The notes below the pieces were generated by a model. The model made no database searches and was not told the DNA's origin. It saw nothing but the letters and a program-made list of their open reading frames with translations. Of a stretch of DNA of 64,000 nucleotides, positions 51,324 through 63,617 are shown piece by piece. The translations under genes and the position numbers were made by a program. The first letter of the stretch is position 1, and each line of letters opens with the position of its first letter. This stretch comes from Diphasiastrum complanatum (Eukaryota > Streptophyta > Lycopodiopsida > Lycopodiales > Lycopodiaceae): assembly GCA_029204225.1 (NCBI GenBank), contig CM055101.1, positions 6,387,118 to 6,451,117 on the forward strand. Direction: 5' to 3'.

Positions 51324-54300
51324 TATGGATTTGCATCAATCAGAAGGTGGAGCTACTACTTGTATTTTCTCAGTTTTTGTGGATCTCTCCTTGCATGTTA
51401 CTTCCAGGTGGTGGAATTGATCTCCAAGTAGGTGGCTTCTCTGAATTTGGTGTACTTTCAGCCTAAAGATCATAATTATGGGATTTCTCCATAGTTTTTG
51501 TTGGAAATCAAAGGATTTTTGATGATTTTAGTGGAGTTTTTGCTTGAAATTGATCATAGGTACTGGTGTAGTACATTTTCCAGATTGTACTTGCTGTTTT
51601 ACAGTCATTATTGATTGGATCTAATGATTGCATGATGTTGGAATAGTCAAAAGGTGGATTAGATAGTGATTTTGGACCAAAAATTGGGGTTTTTGGACTA
51701 TAAATGGGCTATAGAAACCATGTTTGACTAGAATCAGAACTTTTGGTGCTTGCATGCATAGGGAGTTGGATCTGATTGCACAAATTTGTGGATTTTTCTC
51801 ACAAATTTTGGTCAAAATTGGTCAAAAACCAAGGTTTTTTGATGTTTTTTGGACTAATTTTGGGGTAGATCTCAAAATTCTCAGCCAAGACTTGGTGTGA
51901 ACGTTTTTAGAGATGTAATGAAGCTTTTTCTGAGTTGTTATGAAGTTTGGATGGGATTAGACACCATTAGGGGGCTCAAAACACAAAAAATTAGTGTATT
52001 TTTGATGATTTTTGAGCATGAATACCTCTCAATTGGGAGTCTGAACCTGTTGGTTCTTGTTACAAGCTTAAAGATATGATGGATTGCATCTGTTTTGAGC
52101 CATAAGGCATCCAATTTGGATAGGTGAGCATAAGACACCATTATGTTGAAGTTTTGCTTGTTGAAGGAGGCCAAAAATGCATTTTTTGCATGATCTGAGC
52201 TTATGATTGCTTGCTGGACCTGTTAGAAGCTTCTATGCCTCTCTAATGAACTTTAGTAGAGTGCTTGTAACCTCTGATCCAAGGCTTTTTGGGCTGGGAT
52301 GTGTTTTTTGAAGATTCCTCTCCACAAAAGTGTGCCCTCCTACCTGTTTTTCATGCATTTATTGCTCGCACGTGTGAAGCCTAGGTGGCAGGGTGATGTG
52401 GCAAGTGCCTTGTAGACCCACTCTCCCTCCGTATTGTGCTTTACAGCGGCCAATTTGGTTCATGTAGAGAAAGTTATGGCTGTCGGAAGTTTGGCAATTT
52501 TTGAACTAAAATTTGCAAAATTTTCGAAATGTTCTGATGCATGCATGCTTGTAATTCAGTGTAGTGCCTGTCTGTTGATGAAAATGTATGGATAGACCTA
52601 TATGCATGCATGGATGCATGTTGCATGCGTAATCAGTAGATTGATCAGAAGATTTCTAGCATGAAGCTATTTTTTGGCAATTCTAGTTCAAAAAGTAGGT
52701 TTCCTAGTGGCTTGGCTAATTACGGGAATTTTTTCATTTTTTTGAAAAAAATCAGTGCATGTCGAGTTTTGATATGTGACAGTGCATGTGAATTTGATAA
52801 ATCGATCATTTTAATCGATTTTCATAGTTGGTCCATTTTGAACTGATTTTGTGAATTCGAGTGCTAATTTTCCAGTTTCTTGGCAATTTACGTAAAAATT
52901 GATTTTTTTTTGAAATCACTGCATGTCATGTAGGATGCACGCTGAATGTTTCAGAATCCTTCTAATATGAGATGGTAATTGTGAAACTGTCAAGTCGATG
53001 TTTGGTCGATTTTCACAGTTTAGGTCCATATTGAATGGAATTTGAAAATCCCAATTACGTAAAATTTGAAGAAACCATGGATGTTTTCAATTTGTTCCAA
53101 TTCTTTGGTTATTGATCAAACATAAAGGACTTATAAAGTGAATGATCTTAATCTGGTGTAATTGGTCAGTTCTTTGAGGTCAATGTAACCATCACTTTTA
53201 GTTGAAGATTTTGTGAATCTATCAATTAAGGAGCATTTCTTGTTTTAAGGATCAATAAGGACCAAGTATAATGTAAATCTAGTAGAACAGTTTTATGCTA
53301 GTCTATAAAGGGATTTGCCAGGGATAAAGTGTGGCACTTAATGAACAAATCAAAACTGTCCGGGTGATAGTGCTAAATTTAGCGATACCAAATTGAATTT
53401 TTTTCGAGTACAAATTTGGGGTTTTGTTAACCGGAACCATTTTTGGAAGGGGAGAAAAGAGTGGAAGTCTGATATGTAGATGATTATTGGTCTTAATGAT
53501 CCAATTATTTAATTTACATTCAATTCCTGAAGTATAACTAATTGCAAGTGAGAATAAAATTGGGAAATATTTAAGAAGGCTGCCTCTTGGAATCTGGATT
53601 CCTTTTCCCTAGTGTGAATTAGAATTTCGAGAATTCAAGGATTCTAAGAGAAAAGTAGTGGCAAGACTGATAATCCATTTATGGAACCATCTCTATTTTG
53701 CAATTGGATTTGGATCTTGCAAAGTAATGCAGATAGAAGGTGTTCCATACAAGAATCTAGTAATTTTGGATTTTTTTCAATTATAGAGTAATTCTCTATA
53801 ATGATAGTAACAACCAAGAGAGTTCTAACTTGTTAAAAGAATTAAAGCTCTTTGTACAGATTCTGGAATAGATATTGGACATCTAGGACAATATGAGATT
53901 CGGTTTTGTTGAAATCTATGTTTCTTTTTGGTTAGTGATACATTCTATTGTATTGGGATGATACATTCTGTTTATCCATGATGGATACAATATGAAATGG
54001 TATTCTTTGAGTAACACTAAAGAAGCATGAGAGATTTCAATTGTTAGGATTATCTCTCGGAATATCTGGGTATAGGATAGCCAAATCATCTTTTTTGACT
54101 TTTTGGACAAAACAGATCTGGATGCAGAGGATTCTTGGAGGAAAAGCTGGTCGTATGGGATATCAGTGATTCTAGAGGGAATTTCTTGGGTAGAATGATC
54201 TGTAGACCGATGGTTAGTGATTGCTGTAATGGTAATACTAACAAAGTCCATTGTTTTTTGTTAAGAGTATTTTGGAAATTATGAGATATAGATCGATCCC

Positions 54301-56034
54301 TAAATGGTATCTCATTAATTACAAAATATGGAAGCCCTTAAATCTATTTCTCTATTTTATTAAACCTCTACTCTTTAGAACTTTCTTAATACATGACAAT
54401 TGGATTGAGATTCATATAATTCCTTCCAGTGTAGAACTCTGTTCTGAAGGACTATTATAATTATATGAAAATGTACTTCAATATAAGTTTTTTGAATATG
54501 GCTCGGAACTTAGGTTTCCTGAACCCTAATGTTAGTCTCTAATTGATAGTTGATTATTGAAAGGTAATATTTCTATCATTCGGGATAAGATATTCTATGA
54601 TTCCGAAGAAAAAGTCCTGTTTGTAATAGTATTGGATAGTCATTATTGACTTTTTCGAATTTTTTGATATCTTATACGTTGTACTTTTAAATCGAAATTA
54701 TGGAATCTCTTTTTTAAAAGGGGGGAAGAAAGGATAGGAATAAGTCTTTCGTGGAATCAGCCAGTTGCATTGATTTTGGAAAAAAATCTTGTATGTGTGC
54801 AATGGTAGAACTATCTAGTTTGAAATAGACAAACTCTCTAAGTGATTATTTTGAGTAATCTGGAACTAGAGGAGTTTTGGGATTATTGGGCTATGAGATA
54901 TCCATTAATATGGAAAGTAGTGATAAAGATTAAATTAAGATTCACTGATTGTTACCAAGTACCATTTTGTTATGGATTGGATCAGTGCAATAAAGCTTTA
55001 ATCTTAAGTCTATGTCCAAAGATGTCTGTATGAGTTAGCCTAATCTTAGTTTGTACGCTAAGATCTGTTGTAGGCTGATTTGTAGAAGAAATTTTGTGAA
55101 TAAGAGGTAGATGGTTGGAAAACTTGTGATGTGGAGTTATTCACTTCAAAGATTTCCTAGATATGTTATTTACTCATGAGAAATAGAGTTCTTTGGTAGC
55201 TGAGTTGCAAGATTCTCAATGAATTGTGTGAGTAACATATGCAGATTGTGGATATCTAGCAGTATATAGCCTATGTTTATGTATAGGTCAGAGTGCATAG
55301 ACATCTGAACAAGTAATGTGTGGAACAGTTACTTGCAGATCAATGTCTCTTTCTGTGGAAAGGATAATTCATAAACTGTGTACAAACTTGAGATTGTTTG
55401 GATCTCACAGGCATTTTCATTAAGTGATTGTTTACTTATGAGAATTTGCTCACCTTTATAGATTGTAGTCAAGCAATGCTTGTGTACTATTTTTCAGCCT
55501 AAAATCTCCGGTTAATTAGGAGCAGTTAAGTCTATCAAGATTGAATGGTTGCTATTTTCTGGTATATGATAATAGGGGTAGAGCACTTATCTCAGGAGAG
55601 TATCTGGGGTACTCAAGACTGAGTTGAAGTCATTTTTATCTTGATGGATCTCCTAAGAGATTTTGGTGGGATGAGTTTTGTACCAAAAAGCATTTATGAC
55701 AAGTCTACACGTAATTTGTGGATAGTCTTGGACTATAATTGTTTTGGATCTTTAAACTTTGAACATTGATTTCCAATGTAAGGTGAGGACTCACCCAGTG
55801 ATTCATGTAAATTGAAGTACATGAAGGTGATGTTATTAGATTGGAGAGAATCAAACCCAATAGGAAAATTAATCTTTTAGTGTACTTCTAAAAGGTCGAT
55901 ATAGTATTTCAGTGTAGAGACAGATAATTTGAGAATTATCCTATCTCTAATACTTATTTAAATTGAAGTCAAACTAAAGATTGATTTTCAGGGTAATTAT
56001 GAAAGTTAAATGATTGATTTGTTAGCTTTTAAAC

Positions 56035-56325
56035 TTAATCTTCAGGTTTGTCGACTGCTCATCCAGTGTATCATGTAAATTTAGTTTATATGATGATGAC
56101 AGTTTGATGTATTAAAGATTTTGCCCATTTAAAAGATTTATCGTTCAATATACCTTTGAACCCTGAATGAGTACTCAAGATCAGAGATAAACAATTGAAA
56201 AATTGTTCTATCTTTGTGTGCTTGCTTAGGCTGGTTGGTCAAATTGAGGATAATGATTCATGGGAAGAGTTAAAAGCATACAAATTGGGGTTTTCCCTAG
56301 TTACTCGTTCTGAGGACAGAACTGG
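56035..56325 (+). pseudogene. Gypsy chromodomain-like integrase tail
   Basis: Plus frames read AHPVYHVNLVY, then VLKIRDKQLKNCSIFVCLLR and LVGQIEDNDSWEELKAYK. This matches the HPVFHVS and ...RDKxLRN...LVxWxG...ATWE pattern at the end of Ty3/gypsy polyproteins. Another HPVIHVN occurs near 55795, suggesting internal duplication. It ends beside the PPT as expected. Confidence 0.6.
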
Positions 56326-56328
56326 TTT

Positions 56329-56341
56329 AAGGGGAAAAAAA
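56329..56341 (+). other. Polypurine tract
   Basis: AAGGGGAAAAAAA ends directly at the 3' LTR start (TGTTATG). Confidence 0.9.
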
Positions 56342-56833
56342 TGTTATGTCCATGTCATGTATAAGGGAATCGAAATAATTCCTGACGTGGATAGCCGGTC
56401 ACTCCGGGGGTGTATGGTTATTATTTATGTCTCGTCAATCCGGGCTTGGCCTGTAAAGTAATTAATTATCATATGAGGGCCCAGACCTATAATTGGACAT
56501 AGGAGCACATGCATAGTGAATGACTACTTTAATGCAAGAATAGGAGGTCAATAGCCCAATATAGGTTGTTGCATGGGAATTCTAGGGGGGATATTTTCTC
56601 TCTCATGAGGAGAATATGTCCATCGGAAACTTGCCCATCCTCCTATTGGAAATTCAGTTTCTTGAGCCAGTTTCTCCTCCTCTCTCTTAGGTTCTTCACT
56701 ATGGCTTGGGGGCTAGATCCAGGAGGAAACTCCAGGAGCGATCTAGGTTTGGATGGGTGGTTTTGTTCCATAAGTGTCCTTTTGGTTGTCTTGCAACTGG
56801 ATCTAGTTAGATCTTCATTTGGTGATCCTTACT
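56342..56833 (+). repeat. 3' LTR, 492 bp
   Basis: It begins TGTTATGTCCATGTC and ends GGTGATCCTTACT, followed by the duplicated target ACCAT. Confidence 0.9.
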
Positions 56834-57236
56834 ACCATCTAGTTTCAATGCATCCATTCACAATGCATAAAAAATAAATAAACACAATATTCAATTTCTA
56901 AAATCGAAAAAGTATGAGATGTGCATTCAGTAGACCAAAATAAAAACAATAATGCATTAAGAAATTGGAGATTGAACATTGTAATGTTCTACTCAAAAAG
57001 AAAATTGCACTATTCACTAATGCTCTGAAATTTGTCCAAGAGTCCAAGAAGAGTTCCAAAATTTCTTTGGATCATATTTATCATTTACAAGTTGTGGCAT
57101 TGGCATGGACTTGTAATTAATATCTATATCTATGGGTAGTGGATTGATCTCCTATTTACAATCTAATTTTCTTAACTAAATTTTGAATTTCATAAAATTT
57201 TGACCAATTTCATGTTGAAATTGGCACAAGTTTAGC

Positions 57237-59254
57237 TTGATAGATTTAGGTAATATCAGAATGGAAATTGTTCCATGTACGGAAACAAATCCTTCTCCTA
57301 AAGAACCTGAAAAACAAGCTTTGAAAAGAAGGAGAAAAGTAACCACTTTAGGACCTAGGAAAGAAAGTCGTGAGGTTCAAATTGGAAGAGAGACTGCAAA
57401 AGCTATTGGGACCGCCGGGAAAAGACCTTTGGAGCCAAGAGTGGATCGATCGGGAATCCAATTTGGCTCTTATTGCAATATCAGACGATGAAGGGCGTAC
57501 GGTCGAGGCAGAGCAAATCCCTGAATTTGAGGGTGATGCAAATGTCAATCTAGATAATTTTATAATTGATGACATCGGGTACATATGGGGTAAAAATACA
57601 ATGTATCGTAGAGAAAGCAAAAATATCCAGCATGCCTTACTTTTCACAAACCAACGAGCTTTGGATCACTCATTTGCTAAGAAGCTGTTTGCTGATTTGA
57701 GAAAGCCCAATAGTCCACCACCCACATCAATCAACATCAATTTAAGGCCAAAGGTGATGAGGAAGACATTATTTTTGAAGGCCCAATTATGTTTGAAAAG
57801 ATGTATTGTGAATTCATGCATGTTGATAGAGAAGAGAATGAGCAGGTCTACACAGACACTTACCCAAAGGAGGTGGATCTCAATCCTGGAGATGGATGGA
57901 TTGTGTAAAAATCGCTTTTTGTCGTATTGTATTTTTGAGCCTATCGACGGTCAACATTTTTGTTATGCATGTAATGAATTGGCAAAGGTTGCATTAAATC
58001 AAAATAGGATACATCCTCGGATATTTGATGCCACTTTTAGGTTTGTGCATGCCAAGATATGTATATTAAAGAGTGCATCTCGTTACATTCTTGAATCAGA
58101 CTCAATCACGAACTGGAAGAGAAAAGAAAAAAGAGCAGTCTGCCAGAAATCATAGAGCGTGCACGTGATGTCTGGATCTCATTGAGTCGACCACGCTTTG
58201 TTAAAGAAGTGAAGCTAAATCTTGAGCAACTGAAACAGATGAGAGGTGTCCTTGGCAGTAGTAATGTTGGATCTTTGTCAGGACAACACACAATTACATC
58301 TTTGTATGAGAAATTTGAGGAGTACACAATAATAATCTTTCATTCAGACGAAACATTCAATAATTATATGCAAGTTATGAAATTGCATGTAAATGATCAA
58401 ATTTGCTACGACGAACCTGCATTGGGATCGAGGAAGACAAAAAACAAACCGATATCTATTCGGTTGTTCAGATGTTTGAGGTATATGCTGGACGCCATGT
58501 GCGATCGTATCCTAAAGAAGCATGTAAATGGAGAATTGTATTTTGTAAGAAAAAACATAGAAAAACACATTGATGACGGAGTTCTTCTTAAGGTTTGTGA
58601 GATGGCTGCACTAAGTGTTGTACAATATTTGCTTACTACAGAAGAAGACTTGCCCTCAGATGTGGACTACAATAAAGAGAGCATAAAACAACTCTAAAAA
58701 ATCATCGACTCGACTTTTTGTCAGAATTGGGTTAGAGCGCACTATGGAAAAGGCAATTGATTGGCGTTATACCTAAGCCCTTGAGAGCAGTTGCAGAAAA
58801 TATTAAACAAAAATATCTTGCCGTCCACAATACTGAGCATGAAACTGAGACCTCTAGTAGCACCGAATGGAGGTTCTTCTGCAAAGTAAAAACTTCAAAA
58901 AATGAGGAGGCCATATGTTGTGGAGCTGAAGAATCAAGTTTCATGACACTTCCTTCTTCACTGTGGGAGCATCCTACATTGTATATATTTGATAACTTGG
59001 AGTCTTTAGACTTCAATTACATTTTGTCAATGGTCCGGCATTGTTTGACAACTCTCACGCCACAACACAAAGTCTGTGTGATTGTTCTCTTTTTGGATTA
59101 CAACAGGAAAGAGGATATCAAATCAAGCATCAAAGCAATGCATGATGTACGTTGTTCTATTTTTGAGGGTTACTACGAACTGGCAACTCCATTGAAAGAG
59201 AATAATATAACTGTTCCGAACCTACAGTCTGTTTTATTTGTTCTTTACAATATT

Positions 59255-59287
<33 letters not shown>
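57237..59287 (+). pseudogene. Unassigned plant transposon-like gene, first part
   Basis: A long coding-like stretch in shifting plus frames. It has a basic head (KRRRKVTTLGPRKE), then WIDRESNLALIAISDDEGRT, a dense acidic segment FEGDANVNLDNFIIDDIGYI and EEDIIFEGPIMFEKMYCEFM with NEQVYTDTYPKEVDLNPGDG, a Cys patch (IDGQHFCYACNELAKV), then IIERARDVWISLSRPRFVKE. A larger unbroken frame (58182-58697) contains YTIIIFHSDETFNNYMQVMK. A final frame (58757-59287) contains LPSSLWEHPTLYIFDNLESL, KVCVIVLFLDYNRKEDIKSS and FEGYYELATPLKENNITVPN. Frames break near 57750, 57900, 58110 and 58700, by mutation or unseen introns. I recognise no named transposase catalytic core. The frame runs into a (TA)n tract where a palindromic cassette begins. 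Confidence 0.55.
59257..59286. repeat. (TA)n tract
   Basis: A 30-bp TA run at the junction between the transposon-like gene and the palindromic cassette. Confidence 0.95.
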
Positions 59288-59289
<2 letters not shown>

Positions 59290-59291
<2 letters not shown>

Positions 59292-59830
59292 CGATCCCTT
59301 TTGCAGTCCTCTGCGACCTCGGCGGTCCCCCCGCCACGGCGGGAGGTTCAGACTTCTACAGTCCCTAATGAGGTCCCTTTGCGATCCTCTGAGGTTCCTC
59401 TACGGTCATCTACGACCTCTGTGGTCCTCTGAAATCTCTGCGGTCCTCTGCAACCTTTGCTACTCTACGGTCCTCTGCTACCTCTGCGATCCTCCCACCA
59501 TGACGGGAGGTTCTGTCTTCTGCGGTCCCTAATGCAGTCTCTCTACGGTCCTTTTGTGACCCTTTGAGGTTCCTCTAAGGTACTATGCGACCCTCTATGG
59601 TCCTCTGCGGTCCCTCTGTTGTCCCTAATGCGGTCCCTCTATGGTCCTCTGCGGTCCTCCCGTCGCGGCGGGAGGTTCTCAGTTTTTTTATACAAAAAAT
59701 GAAACACTCTGACTTTTTTTAAACAAAAAATGAATGAGAACCTCCTGTCGCGGCAGGAGGACCACAGAGGGACCGCATTAGGGACTGCAGAGGACTGCAA
59801 AGGTCGTAGAGGGTCGCATAGGACCTTACG
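59290..59830. repeat. GC-rich palindromic cassette (GCGGTCCTC repeats, inverted ends)
   Basis: Many GCGGTCC(T/C)CT units carry four ~20-bp palindromes: CCCCGCCACGGCGGGAGG near 59328, CCTCCCACCATGACGGGAGG near 59490, CCTCCCGTCGCGGCGGGAGG at 59656-59675 and CCTCCTGTCGCGGCAGGAGG at 59741-59760. After the last palindrome the units run in reverse complement (GGACCGCATTAGGGACTGC). The ends are inverted: ATGCGATCCC on the left, GGGTCGCATAGG on the right. It abuts a (TA)n tract. It looks like a non-autonomous transposon or MITE. Confidence 0.75.
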
Positions 59831-60865
59831 ATTTCTCAATCATGTAACAAAGATAGGGGGTTTATCTATCTTTGTGGATAGATGTTCATTTGCTTATGAG
59901 ATTTATGAACTGCCATGTGTCAACAACGTGTTGAACTCATAAAAAAACAAATTTGATTTGGGCTTTTTTGGCTTGTTGTAATTGTGGGCCACAATTCTTG
60001 GAAATGGACGATTTCAGAACTATATATACTCATGAGTTCTATCATGCTTCTAGAAATACTTATGGGATAATTGTTGTCTTTTTGTTGTGCTCTCCTCTCC
60101 TTGTTTTTTGAAAGACATATATAATTAAAAATTGCACACTAAACATAAAGACATAAATAACTTTTAAAAACAAAAAAGTGAATATTAGTAGAATTAGATG
60201 ATGAATAACACTAAACATCTACTAAACAAAAATCATAAATTTATAAATTCCAAAAAATAAATAAAAGAATAAACAAATTACAAGAATAAACAAATTGAAA
60301 GAAATTAAAAGCATATACAAATAGTATCACATAATCATAACATTAATAGATTAAATATTCAAAAAAGTGAATAAAATTTAAAATATAAAATAACTTTAAT
60401 AATACAAAGAAAATTGAATATAATCAAAATAATTATAGAATAACTAGAAATATATAACAATAAAAAAAATAATTTAAATATTAACAAATCATCAAAATAA
60501 TCAAATATATCTATTAATAAATCATAAGAATGTAATAAATTGATTATTTACTAAAATATTAAAATAAAACTATAAATAAATAAAATACAAAATAACACAA
60601 TAAATTAGATATGTAAAAATGGAATACAACAAAATAAACTCTCAAAATAAATGTATTGATAATATAATTTAAAAATAAAATCACAAAAAAAAAAACAAAT
60701 ACAATAAAATAAAAAAAAATTAATGAGAATAAAAAGATACAAAACATATTAAAAAATTAATTAAAAAACAATTATTCTTTTAAAAAATAATCAAAAATAG
60801 AATCTATAAAGCTAAGAAAAAAACAAAAACTTTAAAAGAATAATTAAAAACATTAATGCAAGTTA
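59831..60865. other. A+T-rich tract, no gene
   Basis: The first 240 bp may hold further degraded coding sequence (a frame with FRTIYTHEFYHASRNTYG near 60020). From about 60120 the sequence is extremely A+T-rich, mostly A-rich on the plus strand, with no coding potential. Confidence 0.45.
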
Positions 60866-61710
60866 CAAGGAAAAAAAGCCTTTAAGGTCAAGGACTAAGG
60901 GCCTTGGGCTAAGGACTAATCGCCTACGGTCATGGCATTGGTCCAAGGGCAAAGAGTCAAGGGCTAAGGGCTAATTGCTGACAACCAAGAGCTAAGGGCC
61001 AGCAGCTAAGAACTAAGCTCCAACGGCTAAGGGTCAAGGTCTAGGGACAAAGGGTCAAGGGTCACAGTCTAAGGACCATAAGCCAACTGGCTTAGGACTG
61101 AGGGTCGAGACCCAATGGCCAAGAACTAAGGGCCAAGAGGCAAGGGCTAAGTGCCAAATGCCGACTACCGAGGGCTAAGTGTCAACGACTAAGAACTTAG
61201 GGCCACCGGCTAAGGGTAAAGGTCTAAGGACTAAGGGCTAACTAACTAAGGACTGAGGGCCAACTAGCTAAAGACTGACTCGGGCCAACTAGCTAAGGAC
61301 TGAGGGCCAACTAGCTAAGGACCAAGGGTCGAGGGCCAACATCTAAGGGCTAAGACTAAGGGCCAACTGGCTGAGGGCTAAGGGCTAAGGGCCTAGATAT
61401 TAGGGCCAACAACTAAGGGTCAAGGTCTAAGGACTGAGGGCCAAGGTTTAAGGACTGAGGGCCAACTAGCTAAGGACTGAGGGCCAACTAGCCAAGGGTC
61501 GAGGGCCAATGTCTACAGGCTAAGACTAAGGGCCAACTAGCTAAAGGCCGAGATATAAGGGCTTAGGTCCAATTGATAAGGGCTAAGTGCTAAGATCTAA
61601 GGAGTAAGGGCTAACGGCCAAGGACTATATAGTCCAATGGTTGAGGACCAAGTGGCAAGGGGTAAGCGCCAAACTTTAAGGACCAATGGCGAAAGGCTAA
61701 GGAAGATCCA
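60866..61710. repeat. Degenerate minisatellite (CTAAGGGCTAAGGAC / GGGCCAACTAG units), about 845 bp
   Basis: Short units such as AAGGGCTA, AAGGACTGA and GGGCCAACTAGCTA are strung together. A higher-order unit AGGACTGAGGGCCAACTAGC recurs in two clusters (about 61250-61320 and 61430-61500). There is no coding frame. It is purine-rich on the plus strand, and sharply different from the A+T-rich DNA on both sides. Confidence 0.85.
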
Positions 61711-61892
61711 CTAATATTTTATTAAGATATTTAAATTACATAAAACTATTTCAAGATAATTTCAAACAATTTCAAAACCTGGGTATATTTATCCAGCTAT
61801 TTACACTGTGTGTTATAAATTTACATCTATGTATGTATGTATGTTCCAACGTATGTTGACATCAAAATTTCTCTCTGTGTGTGTAGGGCTTG

Positions 61893-62275
61893 CAATGGAA
61901 AACGATTGTGAGAGAAATGTTCGCGTTGTCTTGCTATATCGAAAAGAAGTCGTTGCATTTGGTCAAATTTTGAGTACTGAACCAAGCCAGATGTGTTTCT
62001 CTCACGAAATTGGCACAAATAAATGCATGGTGAGTATATCAAAAGTGCTCAAGATGGATTGTCCATTGCCATACCCACAGACGGGTATCACTCATCTTGC
62101 AGACATTTATGATAATTTGTTGGACTCAATGGCAAATAGATTATTGTGAAATAACAATGACGTGGTGAAGATTGACGATCTTGCAGTCTTGGCATCTCAT
62201 ATTTGTAACAACAATGATATTGTTGATTGTATGGATTTTGATGGAAATATAGTTTATTCAGCTAGCTTCAAAGGT
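61893..62275 (+). pseudogene. Transposon-like gene, Tnp1/En-Spm-like domain
   Basis: A plus frame after the acceptor-like GTGTGTGTAG (61878-61887). It contains VRVVLLYRKEVVAFGQILST, MCFSHEIGTNKCMVSISKVL, MDCPLPYPQTGITHLADIYD and MANRLL, then a stop at 62147 followed by more coding-like sequence in frame (DLAVLASHICNNNDIVDCMD). The pattern (a short beta-rich domain: rejects-or-uses 'G.ILST', G...C.V.V..V, LP.P...I..LADA) is that of the small domain in plant Tnp1/En-Spm- and Ptta-type transposon proteins. It probably belongs to the gene that starts at 57237. A copia piece cuts it off at about 62280. Confidence 0.55.
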
Positions 62276-62279
62276 TACT

Positions 62280-62570
62280 GCAGTTGTTTCCACCACTCAA
62301 GATGATATCATCCACATAGATTAGCAAAATGGTAACATCATTTCCAGCAAACCTATAATGAAGTGAATGATCATACTCACTTATAACAAATCTTTGAGAG
62401 AGTAAAGAAGTGTTAAGCATGGCATACCACAACTCCTTGGTGCTTGCTTGAGACTATAAAAACTCTTTTGTAGAAGACACACATGATTTGGCTTTGTAGA
62501 TGAAATGTAGCTCTCGGGTTGCTCAATGTGTACTTCCTCCTCAAGATCATCATTAAAAAATAACACAGTA
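62280..62570 (-). pseudogene. Ty1/copia reverse transcriptase fragment
   Basis: On the minus strand: [40 protein letters not shown] and APRS, then after a frameshift YDHSLHYRFAGNDVTILLI and the catalytic-type YVDDI. It is a short palm fragment ending against the transposon-like gene. Confidence 0.85.
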
Positions 62571-62617
62571 TCAATTAATTTTGGGCTTTGGCAAAACAAT
62601 TGGACTTTTTTTAGGAT

Positions 62618-63617
<1,000 letters not shown>

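Larger units (their letters stand above)
50900..56833 (+). mobile_element. Full-length LTR retrotransposon, about 5.9 kb, non-autonomous
   Basis: Two LTRs (50900-51310 and 56342-56833) begin TGTTATGTCCATGTC and end GGTGATCCTTACT. They are flanked by the 5-bp duplication ACCAT (50895-50899 and 56834-56838). A PBS follows the 5' LTR by one base and a PPT precedes the 3' LTR. The termini are TG...CT, not TG...CA. The 5-kb interior has no gag, protease, RT or integrase frame that I can recognise; only a chromodomain-like remnant near its 3' end points to Ty3/gypsy. This is the pattern of a large non-autonomous derivative, or of a very old copy. LTR start and inner motifs resemble the gypsy LTR at 30.5-31.0 kb. 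Confidence 0.88.

Noticed and set aside
53916-54251. 111-codon minus frame that at first looked plastid-like (ycf2-type composition)
   Set aside because: I could not match it to a specific plastid gene. It lies inside the LTR element, and A+T-rich sequence gives such frames by chance.
60866-61710. Interstitial telomere
   Set aside because: Words such as CTAAGGG are not the plant TTTAGGG repeat in register, and GGGCCAACTAG units dominate.
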